Source of the DNA: Orychophragmus violaceus
Taxonomy: Eukaryota; Streptophyta; Magnoliopsida; Brassicales; Brassicaceae
NCBI GenBank assembly: GCA_030180135.1
Contig: CM058233.1
Span: 26,631,615-26,695,614 of the forward strand
Direction of reading: 5' to 3'
Length of the DNA stretch: 64,000 nt
Below are positions 20,796 through 33,200 of the stretch, in pieces (the first letter of the stretch is position 1; each line of letters opens with the position of its first letter). Below the pieces are notes generated by a model. That model was given only the letters and a program-made list of their open reading frames with translations. It was not told where the DNA came from and made no database searches. The translations under genes and the position numbers were made by a program.

Positions 20796-22157
20796 CAAAG
20801 AACTCGAAAGAGCTAGTAAATTCCAGTGCCGCCTTTCGGTAGGCCTCCATCTGCTCATTTTAGCCTGGTATTCTCCCTTAACTTGATTCGCGACGAGCAT
20901 GGAGTCACAATGGGCTAGGAGTTTTCGCACTCCGAGATCTCTAGCTAACCTGAGGCCGGCTAGCAAAGCCTCATACTCAGCCGTATTGTTAGATGCCGTG
21001 AACCCGAGTCGGAACGACTGTTCTAGTATCTCGCTAGTTGGTGATATGAGGCATACTCCTACCCCTGCTCCTCGTTTTGATGATGCGCCGTCAACAAACA
21101 GTTTTCATTTCTTGTCCACTTCCTGAGTCTCGATATCCTTTTCGGGTGATAGCTCGACGAGGAAGTCGGCTATTACCTGTGACTTTGCAGTTGTCCTATT
21201 TTGGTAATCAATATCGTACTGACTGAGTTCTACTGCCCATTTTGCAAAGCGATCGGATTGTCCTGGACTGTGCAAAATCTTCTAAAGGGGTTGGCTACTT
21301 AACACGGCTATCGTATGGGATTGGAAATAAGGACACAGATTTCTTGCTGAGGTTACGACTGCAAGCGCTAGCTTCTCTATTGCGGGATACCTCGTCTCGG
21401 CTCCGTTCATAGTTTTGCTGACATAGAAGATCGGCTTTTGCTCGCCTCTGTCTTCGCAGACTAGGACTCCACTAACAGCGATCGTTGAAACCGCGATGTA
21501 CAGGAAGAGTGTTTCATTGTTCTCTGGTTTTGACAGTACAGGTGGGCTTGATAAGTAATCTTTAAGCTGAATGAAAGCCTCTTTGCATTTATCGTCCCAT
21601 ACGAAACTTTTGTTTCCTCGAAGGAGTTCATAGAAAGGCGAGCATTTGTCCCCCGAACGAGATATGAATCTGTTCAGGGCGGCAATGAGGCCAGTAAGGC
21701 GTTGTACTTCTCGGGTGTTCCTGGGTGACGGTAGGTCGATGATAGTTGAGATCTGTTTTGGGTTAGCCTCTATCCCTCTCTGAGTGACGACATATCCGAG
21801 AAATTCTCCTGATGTCACGCCAAATGTACATTTAGCCGGGTTAAGCTTCATTCCACACCGGTTAAGGATGCTAAAGCATTCCTTGAGATGTCCAACATGT
21901 TGAGATGCGATCAGCGACTTGACCAGCATATCATCAATGTATACTTCCATCGTTGTTCCGAGTTAGTTTGCGAACATCTGATTGACCAGTCGTTGATACG
22001 TAGCATCTGCGTTGTTAAGGCCGAATGGCATGACCTTGTAACAGTAAATGCCACATTCTATTATGAACGCCGTCTTCTCTCGGTCGCCGGATTCATGAGA
22101 ATCTGATTGTAGCCTGAAAATGCGTCCATGAACGAAATAAGCTCGTTTCCGGCTGAT
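20796..22157 (-). pseudogene. Tat1 pol, 5' part: reverse transcriptase and two RNase H domains
   Basis: Minus-strand Ty3/Gypsy pol cut on the left by Copia-2 and on the right by a Helitron-like repeat. From the right: SAGNELISFMDAFSGYNQI, then ECGIYCYKVMPFGL and YQRLVNQMF, then the catalytic YIDDMLVKS at 21282-21950, followed by the normal RNase H (FYVSKTMNGAETRYPAIEK). Next comes a second, archaeal-type RNase H (FVDGASSKRGAGVGV, NNTAEYEALLAGLRLA, HCDSMLVANQVKGEYQ) at about 20805-21130. The double RNase H supports a Tat assignment. A stop at 21282 and at least two frameshifts make it inactive. Confidence 0.8.
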
Positions 22158-23309
22158 AAACTGGATGTCCCATCCTCTCCGGTAAATCTCCATCTCCTCC
22201 TCTCACACCTCCAATAACCTAAACACCAAATAAAGACAACGTCTCGACATTCTGTCTTGCTCCAGTAAGTGGTGTATTATGCAAGTCGCTGCAGGAGAAC
22301 ACTCAGTATATAACACACATGTAAACATGACACGCTAGAAATGTTGAATAATTGCTGACTTTCAGTGTCTTGAGATCGAGTAATTCTCCAAAAGTTTGAC
22401 TAATAGACCTCAGATTGATTTGTGAAAGAAACCTTGACAACCAAAAGAATAAAAATCTGAGTTGAGATCAAGAAATGTAAAAATAAATGGGTACAATAAG
22501 GATCGTCTTACAATGATGCAACGCGGATTCCTTTACATTCGGTGTGGCTCCAAGGAAGCGGTGTGCATGGGTCATCTTGCCATCCAAAGTCTTTTCCAGT
22601 AAATTGTTCTATGACTTTAACTGCCGAAACTGCAAAGATAACGTAGATTGTGAGCTTTTTTGGCTGGTGGATTTTGCTCTATCAAGGTAAAATTAAACAG
22701 AGAGTACATGTGGTAGAAGAAGCTTCTGGAGGGATTTGAAGGATTCAAAATTTGATGTTTGAAGCTTCTGGAGGGTTTAAAGGATTCCAAATTTGATGCT
22801 CGAAGCTTCTGGAGGGATTTGAAGGATTCCAAATTTGATGTTTGAAATCCTAGATCGAGCCAACGAAAAAAGAATACCCAGATCGGGTTGATGAGGAGGA
22901 ATCGGCCATCTAGCACGACCATCGGCGCGAGTATCAGCAGTAAATTTCTCTCGACTTTTTCAATCTGTTTTTGTACAAAAGGATATAATAGATATAATTA
23001 AATCGAAAAACTGGTAAGAGATTGATAATAGGGTTCATCATTTTGCTGGATGAAGTTACATGAGATGGTGGGAAGAATAGATTACAGATTGTGGGTTGTG
23101 GGAAAGAGATGAAGTAAACAATTTAGGAAATATTTAAAAAATAAAAAATAAAACCAGAGCTTTAACTCGCTTCAACCAAAATTAGAAAAAAACAATTTGT
23201 TGTAAAAAATGTTAAAAATGGAGAAGATAACACGTAGGATTTGTCCAGGTGTCAAAAGGATAAATAGGCAGTTTCTAGCGTTTTTGCTAGTGACTTATAG
23301 ATAAAAGGA
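22158..23309 (-). mobile_element. Helitron-like repeat, copy 1 (truncated)
   Basis: Close copy of the right half of 34448-36633. On the minus strand it begins TCCTTTTATCTATAAG after an A, as Helitron 5' ends do. Copy 1 and copy 2 stop matching exactly one base (T) beyond this TC end, as expected of insertion between A and T. At the other end the match stops inside the captured CCCH zinc-finger exon, where Tat1 pol begins. A CTAGCA/TGCTAG hairpin lies near the 5' end. Confidence 0.5.
22719..22850 (-). repeat. Three 42-bp tandem repeats in copy 1
   Basis: Units start at 22719, 22761 and 22802 with core GAAGCTTCTGGAGGGATTTG. The middle unit has lost one base, which shifts the minus-strand frame that is open in copy 2. 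Confidence 0.75.
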
Positions 23310-24068
23310 TGTTCGGTCCGTGCGTTTGCACGGACTAATTTTTTAGTTTTAAAAATTTGTGGGTTAAAGTTATGTAAAAATTTAATAAACCATTAGTAAA
23401 AAAAAATGTATCTTAAATAAATAATTATGATATAAATGTCATGGGATAAAATGTGAATGTGGATTTAATAGAAAAAGAGAAAGCAAGCTGTTAATTAAAA
23501 AAATATTAGTTACCGTGTTCAGCTCATCTCCTCTACCTCGACAAAATCGATGGCCATATCCATCCGTTCGGTGATGCACGAAAATCATCCAATAAACCTA
23601 CCAGAAATCTATGAACTTCCTACTAATCAAACCTGAGTTGTCGAATATTCAAAGCAATGTATTTCTTGTTTATTAAAGGTTTGCTGATATTGATCTTGTG
23701 CGATCTCTAACTCTTTTCAAAACTTTTGCAGTATCTAATTGGGTTTATATATTAGTTGATCTATTAGTTAACAAAATCTATCTTACACCGGCAGAAACGA
23801 ATAATCGAAATCGGATCTCTTATATTCGAAGCCGAGCGACTCTGTCTATTACCGGCGAGTGGGTATTCAGTAATCTTTCTATGTAAGAACTCGTCTCATT
23901 TGTTTAAATTTCCTGTAGTCGATTGCTTGTTGATTGGTGGTGGTCGTGCCCTGAATTTCAGATCACACTTGTTTAAAATTGTTAGATTGGACGATACTTA
24001 CCTTCCCGTTAACATTTGTCTGAACAAAACAAAATATGGTTTAAAATTATCAGGTGGCAATGTTGATG
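23310..24068. other. AT-rich target region of the gag-only element, left part
   Basis: No gene recognised. A perfect 8-bp stem GTCCGTGC (23316-23323) and GCACGGAC (23328-23335) with a 4-base loop begins 6 bp after the Helitron-like repeat. It resembles Helitron 3' hairpins, but no clear CTRR end follows at the usual distance. The region continues at 33571 beyond the inserted element. Confidence 0.4.
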
Positions 24069-24766
24069 CTTAGTGTAATACTCTGTATCAAGAAATGGTC
24101 AACGGGCAGCGGAAAAGTCAACGAAGGGCATTTTCATAATTTCCAGAAGATGAGGGGCATTTTGGTAATTTTACCAAAATGTGAGCCGGAAGCTGAGACG
24201 GGCCGAATGTTCTTATTTTTAAGCGTAAAGAACATTTAGAAGACCAGAAATGGAAGAATCGGAGTCTAAACAAGTTTTTCGAACTATCGGAATGGAAACC
24301 GATAAAACCGAAGAAACTTGTAAAATTCATATCGGGAGCTACGGGAGTCCGATTAAGGTGAAACGAATTTCTACATTTATCTGAAAGAGTATAGTAGTTG
24401 AAAAAGAATCTTGGAGGATTTATTTCTGAGGCTACGGAGTTTTAATGATTTTAACGGTACGTCGGGAATAGAAATCGATAAAACCGATCAAACTTGTAAA
24501 ATCCATAACCGGAGCTACGGGTGTCCGTTTGAAGTGATTTAAATTGCTAAATTCATCTAACAGCATATAGAATCTGAATATGGAGCTTGGTGTATTTATA
24601 GAGGCAGCTACAGATGTTTAAACATATATTTGGTTAGTGTGGAAAAGAAAAGAAAAGAAAAAAAAAAAACAACAACAACAACTTGCTCTTCAAGGCTTAG
24701 CTGGGTGGCGTGGCAGGAGTGATGAGTCAGGAGGGCAGCTGTCAAGTGCATGTGCAATTGGGTTGG

Positions 24767-24776
24767 CTATATAAAG
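24767..24776 (+). promoter_or_regulatory. TATA box in 5' LTR
   Basis: CTATATAAAG, about 690 bp into the LTR. Transcription probably starts near the TTACATTCATCACC about 30 bp downstream. Repeated at 30962-30971 in the 3' LTR. Confidence 0.65.
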
Positions 24777-25629
24777 GGCTTGTGTTGATTTTTGTTACAT
24801 TCATCACCTAACAAAGAAAAAAAAAGAGAGAGGAGAAACGTGAGAAGAAGAAGAAGAAGAAGAAGAAGAAGAAGAGAGAGAAAGAGGAGAGAGAAAGTAG
24901 AAAGAGAAAGAAGAGAGAGAGAGAACCGAAGAAGAGAGGAAACCGGAGCAGAGAGAGAAGATGGTCTGGAGGCTCGATCGGAATCACTACGGTCAACGTT
25001 ACGGTCAAACGCGGGTCAAGGTCGGGTCAAAGCAGCGGAGGTTCAGGGAAGGTTCGGGTTAGCGTTGGGTTCGTGCCGGGTCTCGTTGTTCCGCTAGTTC
25101 GTCAATCCGTATGTCTGCGTCATCATAGCACTGTGAGTCGGCTCAAACAATGTAGTTAGAAACATGTAGATTGCATACCCGAATGTGAATTGATTGTGTT
25201 TGAGAATCGAATTGACGAATTAACGATAAACCGGTTAGGGTTTAAGACGCATGTTATGATCGTGAGAATTAAACGGATTAAACTTGTTGTGTGCCGCTAG
25301 GTTGTTAGAACCGTTGATTGATGCATGCATATAGTTGTGGCATGATTGGGCCGTATATGCATGTACGTATTTAAAGGACGGTATCAAATAAATCTAAGTA
25401 CGGGAATTAAGACGGTGTTAAAAGATGGAATTAAACCTAACAAACGTATGATGTATGAATCGATATCGGGGTTGAGTTGAAATACGTTAAAGAAAAGTAA
25501 ATGAATTAAGTATAAGGAAAGATGAGACGTCGGGGAGTTTAGTAAGCTACTAACTCTAAACCGACGGATCGGGAATGTGATAAAAGATACTTAGAAACGC
25601 AAGAAAACGGGAAAGTGTGTGATTGGTGT

Positions 25630-25785
25630 GCCGTCTACGGATTAGCAATCCGCTAATCCAAGGTAGCGGACTTGAATGGGTTAAAAGTGGACATTAATGA
25701 GATGTGGGCCGTCTACGGGTTAGCAATCCGCTAATCCAAGGTAGCGGACGTGAATTGGTTAAAAGACTTTAGAAACCCTAATAGG
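25630..25785 (+). repeat. 78-bp tandem duplication with hairpins in the 5' LTR
   Basis: Two units start at 25630 and 25708. Each contains the inverted repeat GATTAGC or GTTAGC, AATCC, then GCTAATCC or GCTAAYCC-like arm. The same duplication is at 32004 and 32082 in the 3' LTR, so it predates insertion. Confidence 0.75.
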
Positions 25786-27197
25786 CCTGGTTGTGTGATG
25801 ATTGTGAGGTTGCTGTTGAGCTTTTTGTGCAGGCCTGTTAGATTGTCTTGGTGTTGGGCCGAGCAATCCGTGTGGTTACTTAACTTGGTCATGGGACCGG
25901 TTAAGTCGTGGTGGATGACTCAGTGTGGTGCCGAGTCTGAGCGGTGGTGTGGTGTGTGTGTGTGTAGACTTGCGGGACGTGATGTTGAGATTGTTATTGA
26001 TTATTTATTAAGAATGATTGCTAGAGTCCAAGCGAGTCTGCGTGTTTACATTTCTGCACTAGGACTATAGGGTGCGTTAGATCCCGCAAGTCTAGGTGTT
26101 TGGATACGTTCCGGTACTTCCGACCCGATTGGATCCTCGGGTAGTTGCCTAATCGGATCATGGTGATTCCGGTTATGGCGTTAACCTACTGGGTGACGCC
26201 GGTAGGTGTGTGGTCCGGAGAATACGGGGTCATGTCCTAGGTCCGGACTGCATGGAAACTTGGATTGCCGGGGGTAACTTGAGTCACCGCGTATCGATGG
26301 ACGGAGAACAGTGTCCTAGCCGTGAGACTTCGTGTTTACGTCTAGGAGTCGTGGGTTAGTTACCATGTCGGTGACGATGAGAACCCGTGGAAGTTACCGA
26401 GATCGTAAGGGCCCTATGTTGTGTTTGTATTGTTGGTGTTGCGCGATAGATAGATCGAGTTCCAATCGAGAGCATGTGCTGCAGTGCCCTCGATTCCCGT
26501 TAATCGCTTTCTTGTACTTTTGGCTAATGCTTGTGTGTTGTGGGTTCGATACGACGTGGTAGTGCGTGATCGACCGTCTATTGTATTGATTGTTATTTTG
26601 GGATTTTGGGGATGGGAACTTTTATATGCTAGATAGACTAGCAGCCGTAGTGGGGAGCCGTCTCGTTGGGTGATCTTAGATCGCTCATTAGACTCTTTTT
26701 ATGTTTTTAGTTTTAGCAGCCGCGGACGCGGGAGATCCTCGGTGTAGTCTCGGGATTGCTTGTGGCGGGATTTTGATTCGACGTTTTTGGATGTTATTTC
26801 GGTTCGGCTTTTGGTACCATTTAGTACCATTATGTGTTGCAACACGATGATCGTTTTTATTAAATGGCACTTGTTTTGTAAAGACTATTAAACGTTGTAC
26901 GCAATGTTTGTTTACTCAGAAATGAATACGCTTTCCTGATATTGTGTTTAGTCCGAACCGACACAACTCACGGAAGTGGTACAAGTTGAAAACCTTTGTA
27001 TCATGGAAGTGAGGATAGCGGGGTCAAAGACGGGTTAGTGCGAGCCTTTATCTCAAACCGATCTGTCTCTGGCTTCGTCTTGTGACAAACCTTTTCTGTT
27101 TGACTTGCTCGGGTTCGACTTGGTCATGTTCATGTTTGATTGTTGACCGGTCAGCTCGTCGGTCAACGGATAATGGGAAAGGGGCGTTACAAAATGG

Positions 27198-27209
27198 TGG
27201 TATCAGAGC
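27198..27209 (+). other. Primer binding site (initiator tRNA-Met) of gag-only element
   Basis: TGGTATCAGAGC seven bases after the 5' LTR. Confidence 0.85.
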
Positions 27210-27476
27210 ATGGTTCTGCATGGGTTTCGAAGCTATTCATTTATGAGTGTTTTCCGTGTTTTATCGAGTCAAAATTGTGTTTTTACCCAAGCATCCATTA
27301 GGAAACCGAGCCGCGTCCGTAAATTCGGGGTTGGGATGGTGTAGGAATTGTATTATCTGTACTAAAGTTTATCTGCGTTTTGTTTGCAGTCAGCAGCAGA
27401 GTGTCCCTGGACGGTATGTCTGTGGGTGTGGGTGCATAGTGTGGGATATCAGCGAACGGTATGAGTTATCACCGGA

Positions 27477-28333
27477 ATGACTGCGGCACAGTGTCGAGCT
27501 CAGTTAGAGCAGCATCCGTATTGGGAGCAGCACGTTGATGAGCTGATGGCGATATTTGGGGACGTTCTAGAGCAGCAGATTGGACTGCACCAACAGCCGG
27601 ATCCACGGCCAGGGTTGCTTTGTACACTACTTGATAGGTTGACATCACCATCACTCGGTTTTACCAAGCCACTCTCTGCGACGGAGCCATTATCAGGGGC
27701 TGAGCCGAAGTCGATGTCGAAGTCGGATACACAGTTTGAGCTTGTTACACCGCCAGGTACACCACCGACCGAGCCAGTTGCGCCGCCAGAGATCCGATCA
27801 GAAGACAGGACGGACTCGCTACCAGCGATGCCTGCATACCGGGAGTGTAGCGCATACGGAGTTCAGAGTTTCCATTTACATTGGTGTCCTTGACCAGCCG
27901 ATCCGTACTATCGTGAGCCGTACCAATCTGACCAGGACCACGTATGTTTGACGAAGAGCTTATTCCGCAGCCTGTCAGTCAGCCATCAGTCGCTCAGATT
28001 CCTATAGCACAACCGCCCTTGGTGCAGCCGCCGAGAAGATCGAGGACTTGTTGGAGATGTGGAGACGGGGGACATCGAGCATTTGTCTGTTCCCGTAGGT
28101 CTCGCCCAGCACCAGTAGTTTGCCAGATATGTAGAGTGCAGGGTCATCGTGCGTCCGAGTGTTTTCAGGATCCTTCTTTGGAGCCTGTTTCCTTTTGTGA
28201 GTTGTGTGGTGCTTCGGATCACCAGGCACCAGCTTGTTACCGTGGGCCACGCCCAGCGCCCGTTACTGTTTGTCAGATTTGTGATCGTGAGGGCCACATT
28301 GCCCGTTTATGTCCGACGGAAGAGCCGCAGTGA
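27477..28333 (+). pseudogene. Gag with four tandem zinc knuckles
   Basis: Start taken at the ATG at 27477 (MTAAQCRAQLEQHPYW). The N-terminal part to about 27893 is Pro/Thr-rich with no recognisable capsid fold. A TGA at 27894 and a one-base frameshift near 27942 interrupt it. The rest (27944-28333) holds four perfect CCHC knuckles at 28049-28090, 28121-28162, 28196-28237 and 28271-28312 (CWRCGDGGHRAFVC to CQICDREGHIARLC), spaced 72-75 bp. Linkers such as RPAPVV and RPAPVTV recur, so the array arose by internal duplication. Plant Gypsy gags usually have one or two knuckles. Gag would coat and package the element RNA. Confidence 0.7.
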
Positions 28334-30245
28334 GTTGGAGCACCGTTCGGAGATGCACACCCACCACATCCTCCCGGCACACCTGCCAGTGGTTACCACC
28401 ACGAACCGCGATGCCGCTTGTGTTAGGCTTTCCGGTCGTGTTGGGGCTGTTAGGGTTAAGATAGTTAGGCCCAGGTAAGTAAGGGCTCTAACTCGTTGTT
28501 TGATGTGTGTAAATCGGCTTACGATCGTCTCTGACGATTCAGTTGCGTGTAGTGGTGTTTCATGTGGGACGGATTGGTAACCGCTAATATGTAGACTTCG
28601 ACGGACCTACGTATCTAAAACTCTATGTGGTGAATAGATGTTTTATTTACGTAGTGGATGTGGAGTGTTTCGGTTGTCGTTTTGAGTAGCGGAGTGGTTA
28701 TATTGCACACTCATGATGGTTGTGAATCCAATATAGTTACGATGTGAAATAGATGATGGTCCAAGCAAACGGTTTCTATCTGAACCCTGAGAGACAACTG
28801 CGATCACCGATTTGCTTGCTTGGTTGTGTGGTAATTATTTGCTTATGTTTATGCTTGCGTGCTTTATCTAATGCTTGAGTGGTGCATTAGATAATTGGGA
28901 ATTGTGTTTCGTTCTTTGGTGTAGCACTGTTGGGGTGCTAGTTTTGTTTATGGCATGCATAGCATTCAAAAATCATTGATGGTGTGGGTAAGCCATTCAA
29001 GTGGTAGTTATATTTCGTTGGCTTGAGTAATTTGAATGTTATCGTTGTCGTTAAGTTGGTAAAAATAAAAAGTGTTAGAACCTTTCGTTTAAAGTGTTGA
29101 GCTAACTCGAGAATGGTTGGATTCGACCGTCAATTCACGAGAGAGCGGAATTATAGAATATCGTTACTTAATCATGGGTAACCGTTGGGTACATGATTAA
29201 CTAACTATATCTCTATAAGGAAGTGGTATTGGGAATAAGTTAGAAAGAGGTCAAACCATTCCAGTGTTGTTGAGATTGTTGATGTAGGACGTGATGGACG
29301 ATTTGACGAGGACACGAGACCGAACCCAAACCCGAGAGACGAGAAGTATTTCAGGAAGCAGTTTGACCCGAGCCTGCAAGAAAGGCAAAGCGGATTCAGA
29401 AAATAGTTTGGGTATCAGTGGCAGGAGAAATCAAGATGGATGAATTTAATGAGTTAGCAAAGAGATTCGGAAGTATCAAAGTTAGTAGAGGAGTCCGTTC
29501 AAGGATATCAATGGGAAGAGCAGTTTTGGAGCGGTAAAGCATGGAGATCAGTGATCGAAGAAGTTCGACGCACGCATGAGTATGGCGGTTAGAGGGAAGG
29601 AAGGAAATCGATATGGACAGAGTATGAGTCAGGAGCAGTAACCATTGGCAACAAGTTAAGCGACGGGAATGAAGGACGAGTTATTTTTGCGTAATCGGGG
29701 AAGTTAAGACAAAGTGGGGGAAGCCTGGAGTATTGGTCGGCACAAATAGATTCATGAAGTGGTATATAGCAAGTCAGCCAGAATCGGTCGATTTGGGAAT
29801 CAGAAAAAGAATCGATGAAACAATTAAATGGAGCAGTCAAGATTGATTAAGAGTCAAACCAGTTAAGCATGGGAAGCATGAAATGTCGAGTGTGATCAGA
29901 ATTGGAGCAAACTCTATTTCAAGGATTTGCTTAGCATCGGGAGAGTAGTTGCAGTTGGTTCGAAATTCAAGCAGTATCAGACGACGCAGATAAAAAAAAA
30001 CAAGACCCCGGGGTGAAGCCGTGCAGTCAAGGGCAATGAACGTGCAATCACAGTACATATCGATGTAGGGAAGTTTGATGCAAACCAGTGGTTCGGAAGT
30101 CAGTATGCAGCGGAAGAGCGGGTTCACTTGAGATCAGAACATAAGCAGCGAAGCGGAGTTGGACTAGACTAAGAGATGGAGACTTACAGAGTTCCGTTTC
30201 CAATTCGAAGTTAGTTAGTAACGGAGAATTCGGGGACCGAATTCC
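28334..30245 (+). other. Internal region of gag-only element without pol
   Basis: About 1.9 kb where pol would be expected. Only short frames occur on either strand, and none shows YxDD, DTG, DDE or RNase H motifs. Late in the region (29280-30180) the sequence is purine-rich with reduced stops in places, perhaps an eroded coding remnant. Confidence 0.5.
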
Positions 30246-30261
30246 TGTAAGTGGGGAAGAA
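30246..30261 (+). other. Polypurine tract of gag-only element
   Basis: GTAAGTGGGGAAGAA directly before the 3' LTR. Confidence 0.75.
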
Positions 30262-33200
30262 TGTAATACTCTGTCTCAAGAAATGGTCAACAGGCAGCGG
30301 AAAAGTCAACGAAGGGCATTTTCGTAATTTCCAGAAGATGAGGGGCATTTTGGTAATTTTACCAAAATGTGAGCCGGAAGCTGAGACGGGCCGAATGTTC
30401 TTATTTTTAAGTGTAAAGAACATTTAGAAGACCAGAAATGGAAGAATCGGAGTCTAAACAAGTTTTTCGGACTATCGGAATGGAAACCGATAAAACCGGA
30501 GAAACTTGTAAAATTCATATCGGGAGCTACGGGAGTCCGATTAAGGTGAAACGAATTTCTACATTCATATGAAAGAGTATAGTAGTTGAAAAAGAATCAT
30601 GGAGGATTTATTTCTGAGGCTACGGAGTTTTAATGATTTTAACGGTACGTAGGGAATGGAAACCGACAAAACCGATCAAATTTGTAAAATCCATAACCGG
30701 AGCTACGGGTGTCCGTTTGAGGTGATTTAAATTGCCAAATTCATATAAGAGCATCTAGAATCTTAATATGGGTCTTGGTGTATTTATAGAGGCAGCTACG
30801 GATGTTTAAACATATATTTGGTTAGTGTGGAAAAGAAAAGAAAAGAAAAAAAAAACAAAAAAAACAAAAAAAACAACTTGCTCTCCAAGGCTTAGCTGGG
30901 TGGCGTGGCAGGAGTGATGAGTCAGGAGGACAGCTGTCAAGTGCATGTTCAATTGGGTTGGCTATATAAAGGGCTTGTGTTGATTTTTGTTACATTCATC
31001 ACCTAACAAAGAAAAAAAAAGAGAGAAGAAGAAGAAGAAGAAGAAGAAGAAGAAGAAGAAGAAGAAGAAGAAGAAGAAGAAGAAGAAGAAGAAGAAGAAG
31101 GAGAAGGAGAAGGAGAAGAAGAAGAAGAAGAAGAAGAAGAAGGAGAAGGAGAAGGAGAAGGAGAAGGAGAAGGAGAAGGAGAAGAAGAAGAAGAAGAAGA
31201 ACCGGAGGAAAAAGAAGAGAGAGAAATAGGAGAGAGAAAGTAGAAAGAGAAAGAAGAGAGAGAGAGAACCGAAGAAGAGAGGAAACCGGAGGAGAGAGAG
31301 AAGATGGTCCGGAGGCTCGATCGGAATCACTACGGTCAACGTTACGGTTAAACGCGGGTCAAGGTCGGGTCAAAGCAGCGGAGGTTCAGGGAAGGTTCGG
31401 GTTAGCGTTGGGTTCGTGCCGGGTCTCGTTGTTCCGCTAGTTTGTCAATCCGTCCGTCCGCGTCATCATAGCACTGTGAGTCGGCTCAAACACCGTAGTT
31501 AGAAACATGTAGATCGGAAATGAGAAACCGTAGAATTAGGGTTTGCATACCCGAATGTGAATTGATTGTGTTTGAGAATCGAATTGACGAATTAACGATA
31601 AACCGGTTAGGGTTTAAGACGCATGTTATGATCGTGATAATTAAACGGATTAAACTTGTTGTGTGCCGCTAGGTTGTTAGAACCGTTGATTGATGCATGC
31701 ATATAGTTGTGGCATGATAGGGCCGTATATGCATGTATACGTATTTAAAGGACGGTATCGAATAAATCTAAGTACAGGAATTAAGACGGTGTTAAAAGAT
31801 GGAATTAAACCTAACAAACGTATGATGTATGAATCGATATCGGGTTTGAGTTGAAATACGTTAAAGAAAAGTAAATGAATTAAGTATAAGGAAAGATGAG
31901 ACGTCGGGGAGTTTAGTAAGCTACTAACTCTAAACCGACGGATCGGGAATGTGATAAAAGATACTTAGAAACGCAAGAAAACGGGAAAGTGTGTGATTGG
32001 TGTGCCGTCTTCGGATTAGCAATCCGCTAATCCAAGGTAGCGGACTTGAATGGGTTAAAAGTGGACATTAATGAGATGTGGGCCGTCTACGGGTTAGCAA
32101 TCCGCTAATCCAAGGTAGCGGACGTGAATTGGTTAAAAGACTTTAGAAACTCTAATAGGCCTGGTTGTGTGATGATTGTGAGGTTGCTGTTGAGCTTTTT
32201 GTGCAGGCCTGTTAGCTTGTCTCAGTGTTGGGCCGAGCAATCTGTGTGGTTACTTAACTTTGTCATGGGACCGGTTAAGTCGTGGTGGATGACTCAGTGT
32301 GGTGCAGAGTCAGAGCGGTGGTGTGGTGTGTGTGTGTGTAAACTTGCGGGACGTGATGTTGAGATTATTATTGATTATTTATTAAGAATGATTGCTAGAG
32401 TCCAAGCGAGTCTGCGTGTTTACATTTCTGCACTAGGACTCTAGGGTGCGTTAGATCCCGCAAGTCTAGGTGTTTGGATACGTTCCGGTACTTCCGACCC
32501 GATTGGATCCTCGGGTAGTTGCCTAATCGGATCATGGTGATTCCGGTTATGGCGTTAACCTACTGGGTGACGCCGGTAGGTGTGTGGTCCGGAGAATACG
32601 GGGTCATGTCCTAGGGCCGGACTGCATGGAAACTTGGGTTGCCGGGGGTAACTTGAGTCACCGTGTATCGATGGACGGAGAACGGTGTCCTAGCCATGAG
32701 ACTTCGTGTTTACGTCTAGGAGTCGTGGGTTAGTTACCATGTCGGTGACGATGAGAACCCGTGGAAGTTACCGAGATCGTAAGGGCCCTATGTTGTGTTT
32801 GTATTGTTGGTGTTGCGCGATAGATAGATCGAGTTCCAATCGAGAGCATGTGCCGCAGTGCCCTCGATTCCCGTTAATCGCTTTCTTGTACTTTTGGCTA
32901 ATGCTTGTGTGTTGTGAGTTCGACACGACGTGGAAGTGCGTGATCGACCGTCTATTGTATTGATTGTTATTTTGGGATTTTGGGGACGGGAACTTGTAGA
33001 TGCTAGATAGACTAGCAGCCGTAGTGGGGAGCCGTCTCGCTGGGTGATCTTAGATCGCTCATTAGACTCTTTTTGTGTTTTCAGGTTTAGCATCCGCGGA
33101 CGCGGGAGATCCTCGGTGTAGTCTCGGGATTGCTTGTGGCGGGATTTTGATTCGACGTTTTTGGATGTTATTTCGGTTCGGCTTTTGGTACCATTTAGTA

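Larger units (their letters stand above)
470..22157 (-). mobile_element. Tat1: Tat-lineage Ty3/Gypsy retrotransposon, 5'-truncated, with two nested Copia elements
   Basis: Read on the minus strand the order is reverse transcriptase, RNase H, a second RNase H, integrase, a repeat-rich spacer, an antisense gene, a polypurine tract and the 3' LTR. A second RNase H plus an antisense ORF between pol and the 3' LTR are, from established knowledge, hallmarks of the Tat/Ogre lineage. Copia-1 (3423-10497) and Copia-2 (13455-20795) are later insertions, each with a perfect 5-bp target duplication. The element stops abruptly at about 22157, where a Helitron-like repeat begins, so the 5' LTR, gag, protease and N-terminal reverse transcriptase are missing. 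It is dead: pol has frameshifts and the antisense gene has three stops. Confidence 0.8.
24074..27191 (+). repeat. 5' LTR of the gag-only element
   Basis: 3118 bp, TG...CA. It includes a TATA box at 24767-24776, a short GAA run at about 24844-24875, and a 78-bp tandem duplication at 25630-25785. Reading frames in it are shared with the other LTR by descent only. Confidence 0.9.

Noticed and set aside
23316..23345. Hairpin as a Helitron 3' end
   Set aside because: The stem is perfect, but no CTRR followed by T lies at the usual distance on either strand, so I kept it only as a note.
24792..25097. Arg/Glu-rich open frame
   Set aside because: It is translation of a GAA/GAGA purine tract, and the equivalent in the other LTR differs entirely in length.
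25750..26070. 106-residue frame present in both long LTRs
   Set aside because: The LTRs are copies of one another, so shared openness is expected. No known domain and no start context.
27198..27209. tRNA-like sequence
   Set aside because: This is only the 12-base primer site complementary to tRNA-Met, not a tRNA gene. The same applies at 9836, 14147, 44787 and 56047.
30962..31339. Phe/Ser-rich open frame on the minus strand
   Set aside because: Reverse translation of the expanded GAA microsatellite.
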